NCBI GenBank assembly: GCA_030142905.1
Contig: JASJOG010000032.1
Span: forward strand, 1,893,001-1,957,000
Length of the DNA: 64,000 nucleotides
Source of the DNA: Heliopora coerulea
Lineage: Eukaryota > Cnidaria > Anthozoa > Scleralcyonacea > Helioporidae
Direction of reading: 5' to 3'
Shown: positions 20,558-32,529 of the stretch, in pieces
How the letters are laid out: every line of letters starts with the position of its first letter
Position numbering within the stretch: position 1 is the stretch's first letter
Made by a program: the position numbers and the translations under genes
The notes under the pieces: model-generated
The model's database searches: none
Seen by the model: only the letters and a program-made list of their open reading frames with translations
What the model was told of the DNA's origin: nothing

Positions 20558-21598
20558 TTAAAAAAGTGCTAAAGGAAAGGATCTGATATTAGCATTAAGA
20601 GATGGTTGCATTCTAGAAATTAACAGACTTTCTCGCAGAAGAACGTCAAACTGAGTAGAACCAGTGGATAAGATTTCGAAATCATTAAAAGAGATTTCAT
20701 GGTCGGTTTTCACCTTGTGTGAAAGGACACTAGATAGTGTAGAGTGTGAGAGCGGTTTTCCAGTGTAGGCTGAAATACCTAAGTGATCGGAGATCCTCGT
20801 GTGTAATAAACGGCATGTTTCGCCAATATACGACGCCTGGCAGTGTCGACACATGAATTTGTAAACAACATGGGATCTCAATTTGAGTGGTAAGCGATCT
20901 TTAAAACGGAAAAAGTTAGACAGACGAGAAACGGGCCGAAAAGCAATACGAATTTGGAGGTGTGGATAGGCTGATGAAAGTAATTTAATAACTTGTTGAC
21001 GAATTTGTAGGCCATGATTTCCGGTAAAAGGTAAAACTAAAGAGAGTAAGAGCCTAGGTGCTGTAAGAGGTTTTACTGGAGGATGAGAAATTTTCTTTAA
21101 AAAAATTTGAAAACAGTGGTCCAAGAATCTGCGTGGATATCCATTTTGTTTTAATAAAGTTTTCAGTTTCTCAAGTTCATCGTGGAAAATATCGTAAGAG
21201 GAGCTTAGTTTAAAATAACGAAACATCAAAGTGTAAATTAATCCCTTTTTAAACACGAGGGGTATAAAACTTTCAAAGTTGGTAAAAAGCCCGGTGAATG
21301 TTGGTTTGCGATAAACTGAGGTAACAAATGAACCATTAGAGCGTTGGATTTTAATGTCAAGGAACGGAAGTGTTTTGTCAGCTTCAATTTCACAAGTAAA
21401 ATTAATGCAGGTGTGTTGGGAATTTAGATAATCCAAAAAGGGAGTAATGTGGTCTTTAGATTTAAACAAAATAAAACAATCATCAACGTAACGCCTGTAA
21501 TATATGGGTTTCAAGTGAGCGGGGCAATTTTTAAGCCAATTTTGTTCGTGAAATGAAAGAAAAATGTTGGCAAAGGAGGGACCAAGAGGCGAACCCAT
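20558..21598 (-). CDS. Penelope reverse transcriptase / GIY-YIG endonuclease (C-terminal 346 aa)
   Basis: One uninterrupted frame. The first resid. MGSPLGPSFANIFLS are the RT motif B region; YYRRYVDDCFILF is the catalytic YVDD; LPFLDIKIQR and SVYRKPTFTG follow as in all Penelope RTs; the basic linker (HHPPVK-like region) precedes the GIY-YIG domain, here YKFMCRHCQASYIGETCRLL with HTRISDHLG. Intact reading of both domains suggests recent insertion compared with the neighbours; it lacks the RT N-terminus and so cannot act alone. Confidence 0.85.
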   Translation of the reverse strand: MGSPLGPSFANIFLSFHEQNWLKNCPAHLKPIYYRRYVDDCFILFKSKDHITPFLDYLNSQHTCINFTCEIEADKTLPFLDIKIQRSNGSFVTSVYRKPTFTGLFTNFESFIPLVFKKGLIYTLMFRYFKLSSSYDIFHDELEKLKTLLKQNGYPRRFLDHCFQIFLKKISHPPVKPLTAPRLLLSLVLPFTGNHGLQIRQQVIKLLSSAYPHLQIRIAFRPVSRLSNFFRFKDRLPLKLRSHVVYKFMCRHCQASYIGETCRLLHTRISDHLGISAYTGKPLSHSTLSSVLSHKVKTDHEISFNDFEILSTGSTQFDVLLRESLLISRMQPSLNANIRSFPLALF

Positions 21599-21639
21599 AG
21601 CGACACCTGGCTGTTCAATCGCAACGATCTTGACTAAGT

Positions 21640-24480
21640 AATAACTTTATTTATATAGTGCACAAATCCAGAGCTTGTCCAATGCACTTTACAATAATTT
21701 TGTAAAATCTAAAAACTACACCTTAACAATGTCTATAAAATTATCTACAAAAATAAAGATTTACTACTAGCAATTTAGAAAAAAGACAAGTTTCAAGAGC
21801 TTGCTTAAAAATACCAATACTAGAAGACTTGTGTATTTTTAGGGGTAAATTGTTTCAGAGTCTAGGAGCATGAGCAGAAAATGCCTTATCTCCATATGTT
21901 TTAATAAAAGTTCATAAGAAACAGATCACAACAATCTAGAGGGACTACAATGATGTAATAAGTCAGCTATGTGCCCAGGACTGGAACCATTTAGTGGTTA
22001 CATGCCAACAGCAAAATCTTAAACATTATATGATAATGTACAAGAAGCCAACAATAGTCCAGTAACACTGGAGTAGTGTGCTCAAATTTACCAATTACAG
22101 TTACTATTCTTGCAGCCGTATTTTGAAGATACTGTAACTTCTTCAACTGATACTTAAGTAAACCAAACAAAAGGGAGTTGCAATAGTCCAATTTTGATGT
22201 AACAAAAGCATGTACTGCAATGGCGGCTGAATCCTTGATAAAGTGTTCAGGTGGTAAAATGAAGATCTACATAAATGCTTCATATGACCATCAGAAACAA
22301 CACCTATAGTTGACACTCCAAAGGCAGACTAATACAATACATTGAATGAATCAGCATAATGCTTGTTTTATCATGATTATGTTTCAGCTCGTTAATGTCT
22401 ATCCAAAGACAAATACCTGCTACAGTTTTCAATGTGTTCTTTCACTGCTGTAATATCAGTTGTCTTAAAAGATATATAAATCTGTGTACCATCTGCAAGT
22501 AGATGATACTTAAGGTTATAACTCCTAATAATGTTAGCCAACAGTGAAGTGTACATGAGGTACAAAACAGGGCCTAAAACTGAGCCCTAGGGGACACTCA
22601 CAGCAAGGCTCAATAGATTTTGCACCATTAATACTCATGAACCGAGTCCTGTTGGAAAGGTAAGACTCAAACTACTCTACAACAATGTCACTAATACCAA
22701 AACGCTTCTTTGTCCTTGACAACAACAGAGTGATTCATAGTATAAAATGCTGCTGATAAATCTAATAATACCGGAAAGATAACATCATATCATTCATAAA
22801 TCTTACCAAAGCAGTCTCAGTAGTGTAGAAAACCTTGTATGCAGATTTAGAAAATTCGTATAGATCAATGTCAAGGAGGTAAGCATATTTAACTGCATGA
22901 ATACAGATATCAATCAATTTAGACAAAAACTTCAAATTTGACACTGAAGGAAAATTGGCAAACACAACAAAGGTAGCACCATTGAGATTTTGAGATCTTC
23001 AGGCATAGTTCCAAACATCAATGACAGATCAATAATTCTTACGGAAACAGAAACAAGAATCTTGCAATATTTTTGCATAATAATTGCAAGTAAGGGATCA
23101 AGAGAACATGCCTTAATAGCAGTTCAACTAATCAGTTTCAAGACATCTTCGTCAGTAAGCATAATAAAATCACTGAAACTTGAAAGACAAGTAGCATCAT
23201 TCATAACAACAGAATTGTCACATTCACTCTTTCTGACCAGTAATTCCTGGCAGATAGCATCAATCTTAGTAATGAAATAATTAGCGAATGCATCACCTAA
23301 TTCTTGGTCACTATATGCAGAAGGATAGCACCTATCAGAACTTTCCTGTACCAACTTATCAGTTGTTTGAAAAAGTAACTTTTGATCATGCACATTATCA
23401 TGAATAATAGAAGAATAATACTGTTCCTTCGTCTTCCATATCAATTTATTAACTAGATTACATTGAGTCAGATTATCACCCCTATCACAGTTAAGTCTAC
23501 TGAAGAGCCACTTACATTCCAGCCTCTGTCTTTTTTTTCGTTAACAATTTAATGATTATACCATAGGGCATTAGGACGAATAGTAATAGTTTGAGTTTTA
23601 ATGGGTGCCAGTTTATCCAACACATCACACAAAACTATATAATTTATAATGAACAAATCAAGTTGTAGACCAAGGACCGGCAGACAATAAACAACAATTA
23701 TTCTTGAGCTTAGAGAGAGTAACTGTTAAGTATTCAAGTGATAGAAAAGAATGCTTACAGGCCCTTATTTTTAGTCTGATACATTGTCGAAAAAGGAGCC
23801 CTACACTTCCACCAGTTCCCTCAGTTCTTGGAGCTTGAATAGACTGATAACCAGTTGGGCATAGCTCACCAGTAATGTCATCATCTTCCTGATGTAGCCT
23901 AGTTTTAATAATGCCCAGGATACGAACAGCCTTATCCACAACAAAGTCCTTAACAACCAAATATTGCATTAAGCAAGATACAAAACTCGAGTAGAATTAC
24001 ACTAAATATGAATTAAATTGGAATGGATCACACCATGTGTATGCAAATAAGAAGGCCTTTGGTAATTAAAAAATTACAGGCTGAATACAATCCAACTTCA
24101 AACGAAGCTTTTTTCCTCTTCTAGACTGACACCTCCTGACTATACCTAGACATTTTAATCTAAACAACAGCACACAGTCAAGACTTTTAAGACCAAGTAA
24201 AAATTCCCTCAAATACTTAATGTTTAATGTTGCTGATGCATCAAACCATGACTGAATTTCTTTGAGTAATACCAACTTCCCTATCTAAAGTCTCCACTCG
24301 AGGCTCCTGATCCCTTTCCACATCCAAATAAATAGTACTATCAAAGTGAAATAGTCTGTGAAGAAGCGCCAAAAAAATACAACCATGCCTTGTTTCCTTA
24401 ATAATCAGAAATCTTTTCAATACTGATGCAAAAATGAGTAACAACAAACCCAACTCAAAGCTTGAAAAGCAGAACAGGAA
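21640..24480 (-). mobile_element. LINE (CR1/L2-like), decayed
   Basis: From right to left on the complement: an N-terminal region (24,066-24,450), endonuclease domain pieces (LHQEDDDITGELCPTGYQSI and GGSVGLLFRQCIRLKIRA, 23,658-23,969), a linker with QELGDAFANYFITKIDAICQ (23,124-23,444), broken RT (22,200-23,000; DLYEFSKSAYKVFYTTETAL) and the RT C-terminus [20 protein letters not shown] with [10 protein letters not shown] (21,991-22,191). Many stops and frameshifts. Adjoins the Penelope element at 21,640. Confidence 0.75.
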
Positions 24481-26141
24481 ATAACTTTTCTGTTGTTCCA
24501 GTCGGGTAAACTAGGGAGAAAACTCCAGCCACATCACAAAATGGAAACTTTGAGAATTAATCTTAAGATAACACTTTTCTTCAATTTAAAACTTTAATAT
24601 AGACAAAATTAAGAACAAATTAAATACTGCAACCAATGTGAACATAACAAGAAAAGAGATGCAAGGAATTTAGGAACCTTAAAGTGCAACAAGTTGTGTC
24701 AAAGAACTTTCTCTCACTTCATTACAGGATTAAGCAATGTTTAGTCAAATGACTACTCCTTCAATATCTGTGTGGTGAAGGTTGAGGAATTCCAGCCATC
24801 ACACTAATAAGCCACCTTTGAAATGGGACTCTATAATACACTGTTTATGAAAACTGGCGAGCGAAATCTTTCATCGTCGGATGACTGAGATGTTAGAAGC
24901 AGTCAAAGGAGTAGAAGCTTGACAAGATATTTTGGTAACGGGTTGTACTGTGGAAGAACACTATGAGAAGTTAAAGAAAGTGCCGAGGGTTATTCAAGAA
25001 GCAGGACCAAAGCTAAACCTGAGCAAGTGTGTGTGGAGACAACCTGAAGTGATTTTTTAGGGACACAAATTTACTAAGGACAGTGTAAGTCCAGATCCAG
25101 CCAAAGTGAAAGCTACTGTTGATATGCCAGCACCTGCTAATGTGAAAGAACTCCAACAAGTTAGGGGAATTGTCAATTATATTGGGATATATATTCCAAA
25201 TTTGGCCACAATGATGCTCAATGGTCTTGGGGACCAGTGTGAGATAAGGCATTTGCTAAAGTGAACCAGGCTATAGTTGATGCAGTGACACTAACATTTT
25301 ACAATCCATGTAAACTTATAATTTTATCAGCTGATGCTAGTAGTTATGACATTGGTGCTGTTCTCTTACAAGAAGAAAACAATTGTTTGATGCCCATAAC
25401 TTTTGCATTTCCTGCAATCTAACTGCCAAGACTAGATATGCTCAGATTGGAAAAGAATGTTTAACCACCATTCGGGCGTGTGAGAAATTTGATTGATACC
25501 TTTGAGGTTTGAAGGAATTGAAGCTGCCCACCAACCATAAACCGCTTGTTCCATCACTCAATGGATCTGACTTAAACATAGTACCAGTGGGATGTCAATC
25601 ATTGTTGATGAGGATGACAAGATGTAATCCGAAAGCACAACACATAGCCAGTAAACAACTCGTTGTCACTGATATACGATCAAGGCACCCTTTGAATATT
25701 AGCAAACTAGAAAACAAACAGACAGTGGAAGAGATAAATTTTTATGCCAATGAAGTTGTGAGATCATGGCCAGTTTCACATGACTGCCTTGAAGAGATTC
25801 GAGAAATGACTGCCAGAGATCTGGTGCTACAAGAGGTTTTAAAGTTCACCATAGGAGGTTGACCATAATGCCCTAATGATCTTCCAGGTCACATCCACGA
25901 TTTTTACTTGGTACAATCAAATCTTTCTGTGATGGGAAGATTATTGGTACATGACGAGAGTCGTCATTCACAATGCTTTGAAGTTGAAGATGCTGGAAGT
26001 AATACATCAGGGCCATCAAGGGATCACCAAATGTAAAGAAAGAGCAAAGTCTGCTGTGTGGTGGTTTGGTATGGGAAAGGATATAAGGAATGTTAAGTGA
26101 AGAGTGCTGCATATAGGTGAGAACTATTAAAGTCACCGTCT

Positions 26142-26693
26142 TTGCTGGAGAGGCATCGAGTCGTATTGGTATTCATCTCGTCTTTTAAAGAAAAAGTGTT
26201 TCTAGTGGTGATGGATTATTATTCCCAGCATCTTGAGATTATGTATTTGTCTGGTGGAACTTCTTCCCTTGTGATAGCAAAGCTCAAGAGTATGTTTGCC
26301 AGATGGGGAATTCCACAAGAAGCAGTGAGTGACAACGGACCCCAGTTTTCATTAGAGAGTTTTGTCCATTTTGCACAAAGTTATGGTTTTAAGCATACCA
26401 CATTGAGCTCATATTATCCCCCGTCCAATGGGTTAGCTGAGAGTGCGGTGAAAATAGCAAAGAATATATTATGTCAACAAGATCTGTGTCTTGCCTTGAT
26501 GGTGTATAGATCTACAACCCTGAGGTCTACCGGATATAGTCAGTCAGAGATTATGTCGAATCGGCAAATTGGAACAACTTTACTGACACTGCCGACGAAC
26601 ATTCAACCATCAGATTATGATAAAGAAAAAGTGAAGAGGAAACTAAGGCTAAACGAAACTTCACAATTAACCTACACTGCTGAAGTCAACTGA
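26142..26693 (+). pseudogene. Gypsy integrase core, interrupted by SINE insertion
   Basis: Clean frame of about 165 element codons: VVMDYYSQHLEIMYL (first Asp strand), WGIPQEAVSDNGPQFSLESF (second Asp), SSYYPPSNGLAESAVKIAKN (Glu) and the LMVYRSTTLRSTGYSQSEI helix. The last codons before 26,653 are normal; then inserted SINE DNA is read. After the insertion the gene resumes at 27,105 with another frame (ESELRQRKTTIGASQLWLS). Confidence 0.75.
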
Positions 26694-27100
26694 AAAATGT
26701 TGACTCGAGCGGGATTTGAACTCGCACCTTCGGGATACCGGTCCGCCGCTCTACCTGTTGAGCTATCGAGTCCACAGGGATTGGAGGCGAGTTTTTATCC
26801 AATTTAAGTGCACGAAATATTCTCGCGACAACTTAACGCTATCCATGAGGATGGATGTGCAGTGTTTCGATTCTATTTCAGAATCATCCTCAGGGTATTA
26901 TGAAAACGAAACTTCACAATTAACCAATAGCTCAACAGGTAGAGCGATAGCTCGATAGCTCAACAGGTAGAGCGGCGGACCGGTATCCCGAAGGTGCGAG
27001 TTCAAATCCCGCTCGAGTCAACATTTTTCAGTTGACTTCAGCAGTGTAGGTTAATTGTGAAGTTTCGTTTTCATAATACCCTGAGGATGATTCTGAAATA
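26653..27100. repeat. Foldback pair of tRNA-derived SINEs with 14-bp target duplication
   Basis: Two copies of one tRNA-like sequence face each other. Right copy: A-box TAGCTCAACAGGTAGAG (26,956-26,972) and B-box GAGTTCAAATCCCGC; left copy the same on the complement (26,700-26,780). The tails (TCAACATTTTTCAGTTGACT, then AGCAGTGTAGGTTAATTGTG) are also inverted, at 26,660-26,712 and 27,010-27,070. The insert is flanked by GAAACTAAGGCTAA at 26,639-26,652 and 27,101-27,114, a perfect direct repeat. The middle contains an extra partial A-box duplication (26,935-26,960). Confidence 0.75.
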
Positions 27101-27661
27101 GAAACTAAGGCTAACCAGACGAGAAATTAATTTTATTATAATAGAAGGTATTCATCCAAGCCACTTCCTGTGTTGAAGGAGAGTGATTGAGTCTGAATTA
27201 AGACAAAGAAAGACAACAATTGGAGCAAGCCAGCTGTGGTTATCGGTAATGCTGACACTCCTAGATTGTATAGGGTACAAACAGATCATGGAGTTGTCTG
27301 AAGAAATCAAATACACCTCCTTTGTGTTCCAAGAGATGGAGAGAGTGGTGGGGGTGAAATGCAAGAAAAGCATGGAGTACAAAATATTTCTGAGCCTATG
27401 GCATCGACCAAGTTCCGATATCCAATGATCAGGATTGCTGAGGAACTAGAACAAGATAAAGAAGGCTTAGCAAACCTCCAGAAAGATTAAGTCTTTAGAC
27501 ACATATATATATTAGAATGTATATGAAGAATAACTAAATTTATTACAGTATTAGTTACATAGCATTTATAGTTGTTGGAATAATTACAAGGAAAAAAAAA
27601 ATAGGGGGACAATTGATTTGTGAAAGTTTCAGTTGTTTAAGAGGAGGACAAACAAGTCAAC

Positions 27662-28108
27662 ATGCTAATATATAAAATGGGAGATGAAGCAGACGATATA
27701 GTAACATCATTTGATCTCAGTCGAGAAGAAATGAACAGTTACAAAACCGTCAAAAACAAATTTGGAGGCCACTTCATCGCCAAAAGAAACATCATTTTTG
27801 AAAGAGCAAAGTTCAATGTTCGATTTCAAAATGAAGGCAAGCCAGTCAAAAATTTCATCACCAATCTGCATTGTCTTGCCAAACACTGCAAATTTGGCAT
27901 GCTAAAGGATGAACTCATTCAAGATGGCATCGTCGTCAGACATAAAAATAAGAAACTATCCAAGAAACTACAACTCGATCCAAATCTGACTTTAAAAAAA
28001 GCGACTGCTCAAGCTAGACAAAGCAAAGAAGTTAAGAAACAGCAAAGCATCATCCATAAAGATCAAACAACTGGGAACCAACAACATAATATTGACAATG
28101 TAGGATGA
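27662..28108 (+). pseudogene. Gypsy B Gag fragment
   Basis: Frame of 148 codons typical of retrotransposon Gag: MGDEADDIVTSFDLSREEMN, YKTVKNKFGGHFIAKRNIIF, ERAKFNVRFQNEGKPVKNFI and LHCLAKHCKFGMLKDELIQD. It ends before the zinc knuckle, whose remnants (NNCFRKGHWAKACRGK, 28,230-28,280) lie in another frame. Beyond it, FKIDSGADVTMIPHTVYEKA near 28,440-28,500 is the protease with its DSGA active site. Confidence 0.7.
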
Positions 28109-28669
28109 TCGAATCGGGGGAAAAACAACAGAAGAAAAGAACAAATCAGCAAATTTGAGGGAATCAAATGTACTCAACGCCTAGGACCACAACATTCAAG
28201 ACAAAAATGTCCAGCTAGCGAATCTGTAGGCAACAATTGCTTCAGAAAAGGACATTGGGCCAAAGCCTGTCGAGGTAAATCTAAGTAAAATAAAGAATCG
28301 AAGAAATTAATCAAAAGAAAAATTAATCTGACAAAGAGGATGAATTCTTTTTGGGAGAAATCATTAACCTTGATACCGTAAGTGCTTTGTCTACTAATTG
28401 ATGGATTGCATATACCAATGTAAATAATACAACAGTCTTGTTCAAGATTGACAGCGGTGCTGATGTCACCATGATACCTCATACAGTTTATGAAAAAGCC
28501 AACTTGAAAAATATTAATGGGCCCGTGCAAACACAAATTGAATTGTGTAGGGACATTTTGTGCACAACTGTCACAAAAAAAATATGACCAACCAGGAAAT
28601 ATTTGTCATCAAAGGATTAGAAAGATTGTTGCTAGGACAATTGGCAGCGCAACACCTCAACCTAATTAA

Positions 28670-29819
28670 GTGTGTCAACACAAATGTCAAAAAAAAGATC
28701 TACACCCTTTCAACAGTCTTGGTCAAATGAAAAACCAGGAATATGACATTAAAGTAAAAGATGATGCAACACCCTTTGCAATCACTGTACCAAGACAAGT
28801 ACCAATACCACTGTGCAAAGTAACCAAAAAGGAATTAAAAAGAATGGAACGCAATGGAGTAATATCGCAAGTTGATGAACCAACTGAATGGTGTGCCCCA
28901 ATGGTGGTAATGCCAAAAAGCAACGGTAAAGAATATGCGTGGACCTCACAAAACTGAACCAATTCGTTCAGCACGAAAACCATCTACTCCCAACGACCAA
29001 GACAATGCTAGGAAAACTCACTGGAGCTTGATACTTTTCAAGATTGGACACCAACTCAGGATTTTGGCAAATAAAACTTTCAGAGAAATCAAGACCTCTA
29101 ACAACATTCATCACACCCTGGGGACATTATTGCTTCGATGTACTTCTTTTTGGAATTAGTTCAGGATCAGAGAAGTTTCAAAAATCTATGAGCCAAATAC
29201 TCGAAGGCTTAGATGGCATTCAATGTAACATTGATGACATTTTCATTTATGGAAGATTGCAGGAAGATGATGAAAGATTGGAAGCCGTACTACATCAACT
29301 TTTTAAAACGCCAGTGTAACACTCAATGCATAGAAGTGTGTCTTCAGTGTTTCTAAAGTGAAATTTCTACGCCGGATTGTGGGATCTGATGGAGTCAAAC
29401 CAGACCCAGAAAAACTACAAGCGATCATTGATATGCCACACCCAACCAACTTGCACAAAGTTTGATCCTTTCTAGGAATGGTAAATCAGTTTAGCAAATT
29501 TACAACAAATCCATCTGAAATCACAAAACCAATTAGAGAACTATTAGTAAAGAACACCAAATGGGCATGGGGAATTCAACAGCAACAAGCTTTCAAACAA
29601 GTCAAGAATGCATTGACATCAGCACCTGTCTTAGCATTATATGATCTCAATAAAGAGACTGAAATTGCAGCAGATGCATCCTTGTATGGCCTTGGAGCAG
29701 TCCTTCTACAACAAGAAGAGCCAGACTCTTGGAAACCAGTATCTTTCATGTCCAGATCAATGACTGTCACAGAGTCAAAATATTCGCAAATAGAAAAAGA
29801 AGCCTTGGGGAATCGATAA
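28670..29819 (+). pseudogene. Gypsy B reverse transcriptase and RNase H fragments
   Basis: RT fingers (DATPFAITVPRQVPIPL, VISQVDEPTEWCAPMVVMPK), palm (DTNSGFWQIKLSEKSRPLTT, FGISSGSEKFQKSM) and the catalytic block NIDDIFIYG, where the usual VDD is IDD. RNase H/connection follows: LASTSAPVLALYDL-like region then ETEIAADASLYGLGAVLLQQ and SKYSQIEKEALG. At least three frameshifts. Confidence 0.75.
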
Positions 29820-30129
29820 CAATCGAAACAGACCACAAACCATTGGTACAACTTTTAACCAAACATACCATTGACAAACTACTACCAAGAATACAATGAT
29901 ATATGATAAGATTAATGAGATTCAACATCAAGGACATTCATCATGTGTCTGGAAAGCTACTGTACACATCTGACACCCTCTAGAGGAAAATAGCAGAGCA
30001 ACACATCCCTTTACCAACCATAGACAAAAACGAAATGAACACCTACCTTCCCAGCATCCGATCCAAAGCTAAAAGAAATTCAGTGAGCACAAGAGAAAGA
30101 TGAGATATGCCAGCTGATTAAGGAATACT

Positions 30130-30995
30130 GCTTGGACAAATGGCCAGACAAACATCAAGTCAGCAATGCAATAAAGCCCTATTGGTTGTTATGTGGAGAG
30201 TTGACTATTATTCAAAATATTCTGCTGAAACGGAAACAGCTGGTCATTCCAACAAGTCTTCAAAGCCAAACCCTGAACCGAATATACGAGGGATACTTAG
30301 GCATCAACAAATGCAAAGAATGAGCAAAGATATCTGTTTGGTAGCCCAGACTTAGCATTGAAATGAAACAAATGGTTGAAAACTGCAAGATATTTAGCAG
30401 TACAGACAGGAAATGACCAGAACCTCTTATACTAACACCACTTCCTACAAGACCATGGCAACTGATTGCTTCAGACCTTTTCGTTTTGGAAAGAAGTAAC
30501 TACCTACTCGTCATGGACTACTATTCCCGTAACACTGAAGTTGTAAAAATGCCTAAAAGCACAAGTTCACTTGCAGTCATCCAAGCTCTGAAAACCATTT
30601 ATGCTAGATATGTATCAGAGTGAAGAATTTGTACAATTTGCAAATGAATGGGGATTCAAGCACACTACCAGCAGCCCTCACTATCCTCAAGCAAACAGAG
30701 AAGTGGAGAGAGCAGTAAAGACAGTGAAAAATATCATGAAGAAAGAAAATGATCCGACTAAGGCACTGTTAGCATATAGATCAACACCTTTAGCCAACAG
30801 TTATTCACCTGCTGAACTTCTCATAGGAAGGAAGATAAAGTCAACAATACCTATCATGCCAGAATAGCAAACACCCAAAGTACCTGACAAGGAATATTTC
30901 AGAAAAAAAGAGGAAAGATACAGAACAAAACAGAAGAATAACTTTGACAAATGCCACAAGGTACATTTACTGAAACCCCTACAACCTGCCACCAC
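30130..30995 (+). pseudogene. Gypsy B integrase fragments
   Basis: Zinc-binding N-terminal remnant (LNRIYEGYLGINKCKE), first Asp strand NYLLVMDYYSRNTEVVKMPK (about 30,500-30,550), a gap in the second Asp block, then EWGFKHTTSSPHYPQANREV with the final Glu region VERAVKTVKNIMKKEN and LLAYRSTPLANSYSPAELLI. C-terminal basic domain remnants extend to about 31,120. Non-functional: the D of the second strand is lost in a deletion or frame change near 30,600. Confidence 0.7.
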
Positions 30996-31479
30996 AGTCT
31001 ACATAACAGACATGCATTGTACAGGCAAAGTTATCAAACCATCCAAAGAACCAAGATCATATCTTGTGAATACATCTACAACAACAGTCAGACATAATTG
31101 AATACAGCTACAAAACATACCAAATGATGTAGACAAGCAGAAACCAAGGATCAGAACACCATCACCAAATGTAAATAGTAAACCCAGACGAATTATGAAA
31201 CTATCTTTGAAAGCAAGAGAAAGTCTTGGACTAAAATAACTAACAAAATAAGTAAGAGAAGCAAATAAAGAACTAAATTGATATTTTGTTCAGAACATCT
31301 TGAAAAAAAGGGAGATGTAGTGTGACTAAGTTAATACTAACCAATGACACCACTAAGACTTGTACATATAAATTAACTAGAGAGAATAAAGGCAGACTCT
31401 TTCAACATTACCACAATCGGAAGTCAGTTTTAAATCCCCATATCATATTTCACTTCAATAGTCTTCAATAAATACAAAC

Positions 31480-32525
31480 TCTAGAATTTCTAAGAAAAAA
31501 GGAGAAAAATGTGCACAGTTATTTTTGTTTTAATAATATGCAATTATAAATTATATTAATAGTTTTTTACCTTCAATGATTGCTACAGCTACAAAAATAA
31601 CACAATATTAAAGTAGTGGAGCTTAGTTCTTGACATCATTAATATCTGAAAGATATATAGTAAATGTTATGTTCTTACCTTTAATTTTTGAAAATCATTG
31701 TGATGCTTTTCTATTTTCAACAATTAAAATACTAAACAGTGCACAGGAAACTTAAGATGTAGTGTTATTCATCAAGATTTTTTGTTCTCTTTTATGCATT
31801 ATGTGCATCACAAAACATCTACTGAAACAAATATGTGATTTCTGTCATAGACTAAACAATGGTCAACCTCAAAAGCACAACCAAACATTGTGCCCGGTAA
31901 CAGGCCTTCCCTTCTTCCACTTCTCGTTAATTGAAAGCACATAAATGTGCCCAGTAACAGACATTTTTAAACATTGTCTCCCTCAAAAACACATGCTTTA
32001 TTCATAGGCATGTACATGATAATCAAAATACTATTTTCATTGTCTGTAATAATGAAAATTGTGTTGCAATTGCAATCATATATTTGTATTTTATTCTGCA
32101 AAATTTACCCAGATTTAATAAACTTTTAAACTTTTTCTAAGCTTCAATTTATGTTTGTTGTTTCTGGCAATTAAATCATTAACATGCCTATTAAGAATAG
32201 TCATGTGCTCAGTAACAGACATCCATGAGCTTGCCTCCTGCAAATAAAGCAAATCAATGAGAACCAGAGGATATTTTACATTGTCTACCTCAAAAGCACA
32301 TACTGCTGTAAAGCGTAATGTGCCCAGTAACAGACAGTTATCTACAGCAAAATCACATATTTTAACCACCATGTAGTGTATAGTAGCCAAGTCTACATGT
32401 CGAAAGTCACAATTGATGCACACGGTGACTAAAATTTCATGTAATGTACATACTCTGAAATTTTACTACTGACTATATCATTGGTTTGTCACTTTTGCAA
32501 GTAATTCTAACCTCTGTCCTTCTTC
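31480..32525. repeat. Non-coding stretch with a repeated CAGTAACAGAC motif
   Basis: No gene. The phrase GTGCCCAGTAACAGAC or close variants occurs at about 31,893, 31,946, 32,209 and 32,320, each preceded by a variant of CTCAAAAGCACAT and spaced 50-260 bp apart. This looks like a degenerate interspersed or tandem repeat of unknown type. Confidence 0.4.
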
Positions 32526-32529
32526 AAGT

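Larger units (their letters stand above)
20280..21640 (-). mobile_element. Penelope-like element, 5'-truncated
   Basis: Contains the RT C-terminal half and GIY-YIG endonuclease (next entry) and ends in a hammerhead-like 3' part near 20,290. The 5' end stops abruptly at about 21,640, where LINE sequence begins. An A-rich tract (20,506-20,543) and the ribozyme-bearing tail are typical of Penelope elements. Confidence 0.8.
24840..27480 (+). mobile_element. Ty3/gypsy retrotransposon A, decayed
   Basis: Contains RT pieces (FHRRMTEMLEAVKGVEA, LNLSKCVWRQPEVIF, VSPDPAKVKATVDMPAP; 24,860-25,200), RNase H remnant, a gag-less 25,509-25,862 frame (HNPKAQHIASKQLVVTD-like spacer before the integrase zinc region) and an integrase core. 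The catalytic strand around 26,310-26,345 reads AVSDNGPQFSLESF and the final Glu block NGLAESAVKIAKNI. A SINE pair is inserted near the C-terminus at 26,653-27,100. LTRs not recognised. Confidence 0.75.
27590..31480 (+). mobile_element. Ty3/gypsy retrotransposon B, decayed
   Basis: Gag, degenerate zinc knuckle, protease, RT, RNase H and integrase follow in the standard order on the plus strand, broken by many frameshifts. A possible 3' LTR starts after GGGAGA at about 31,310-31,318 with TGTAGTGTGACTAAG; no 5' LTR match is visible upstream of 27,590, so the element is 5'-truncated or rearranged. It directly follows gypsy A in the same orientation but shares little sequence with it. Confidence 0.75.

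Noticed and set aside
26930..27022. Functional tRNA gene
   Set aside because: A- and B-boxes are good, but the copy is one of an inverted pair with a SINE tail inside a retrotransposon and no convincing cloverleaf or anticodon was established.
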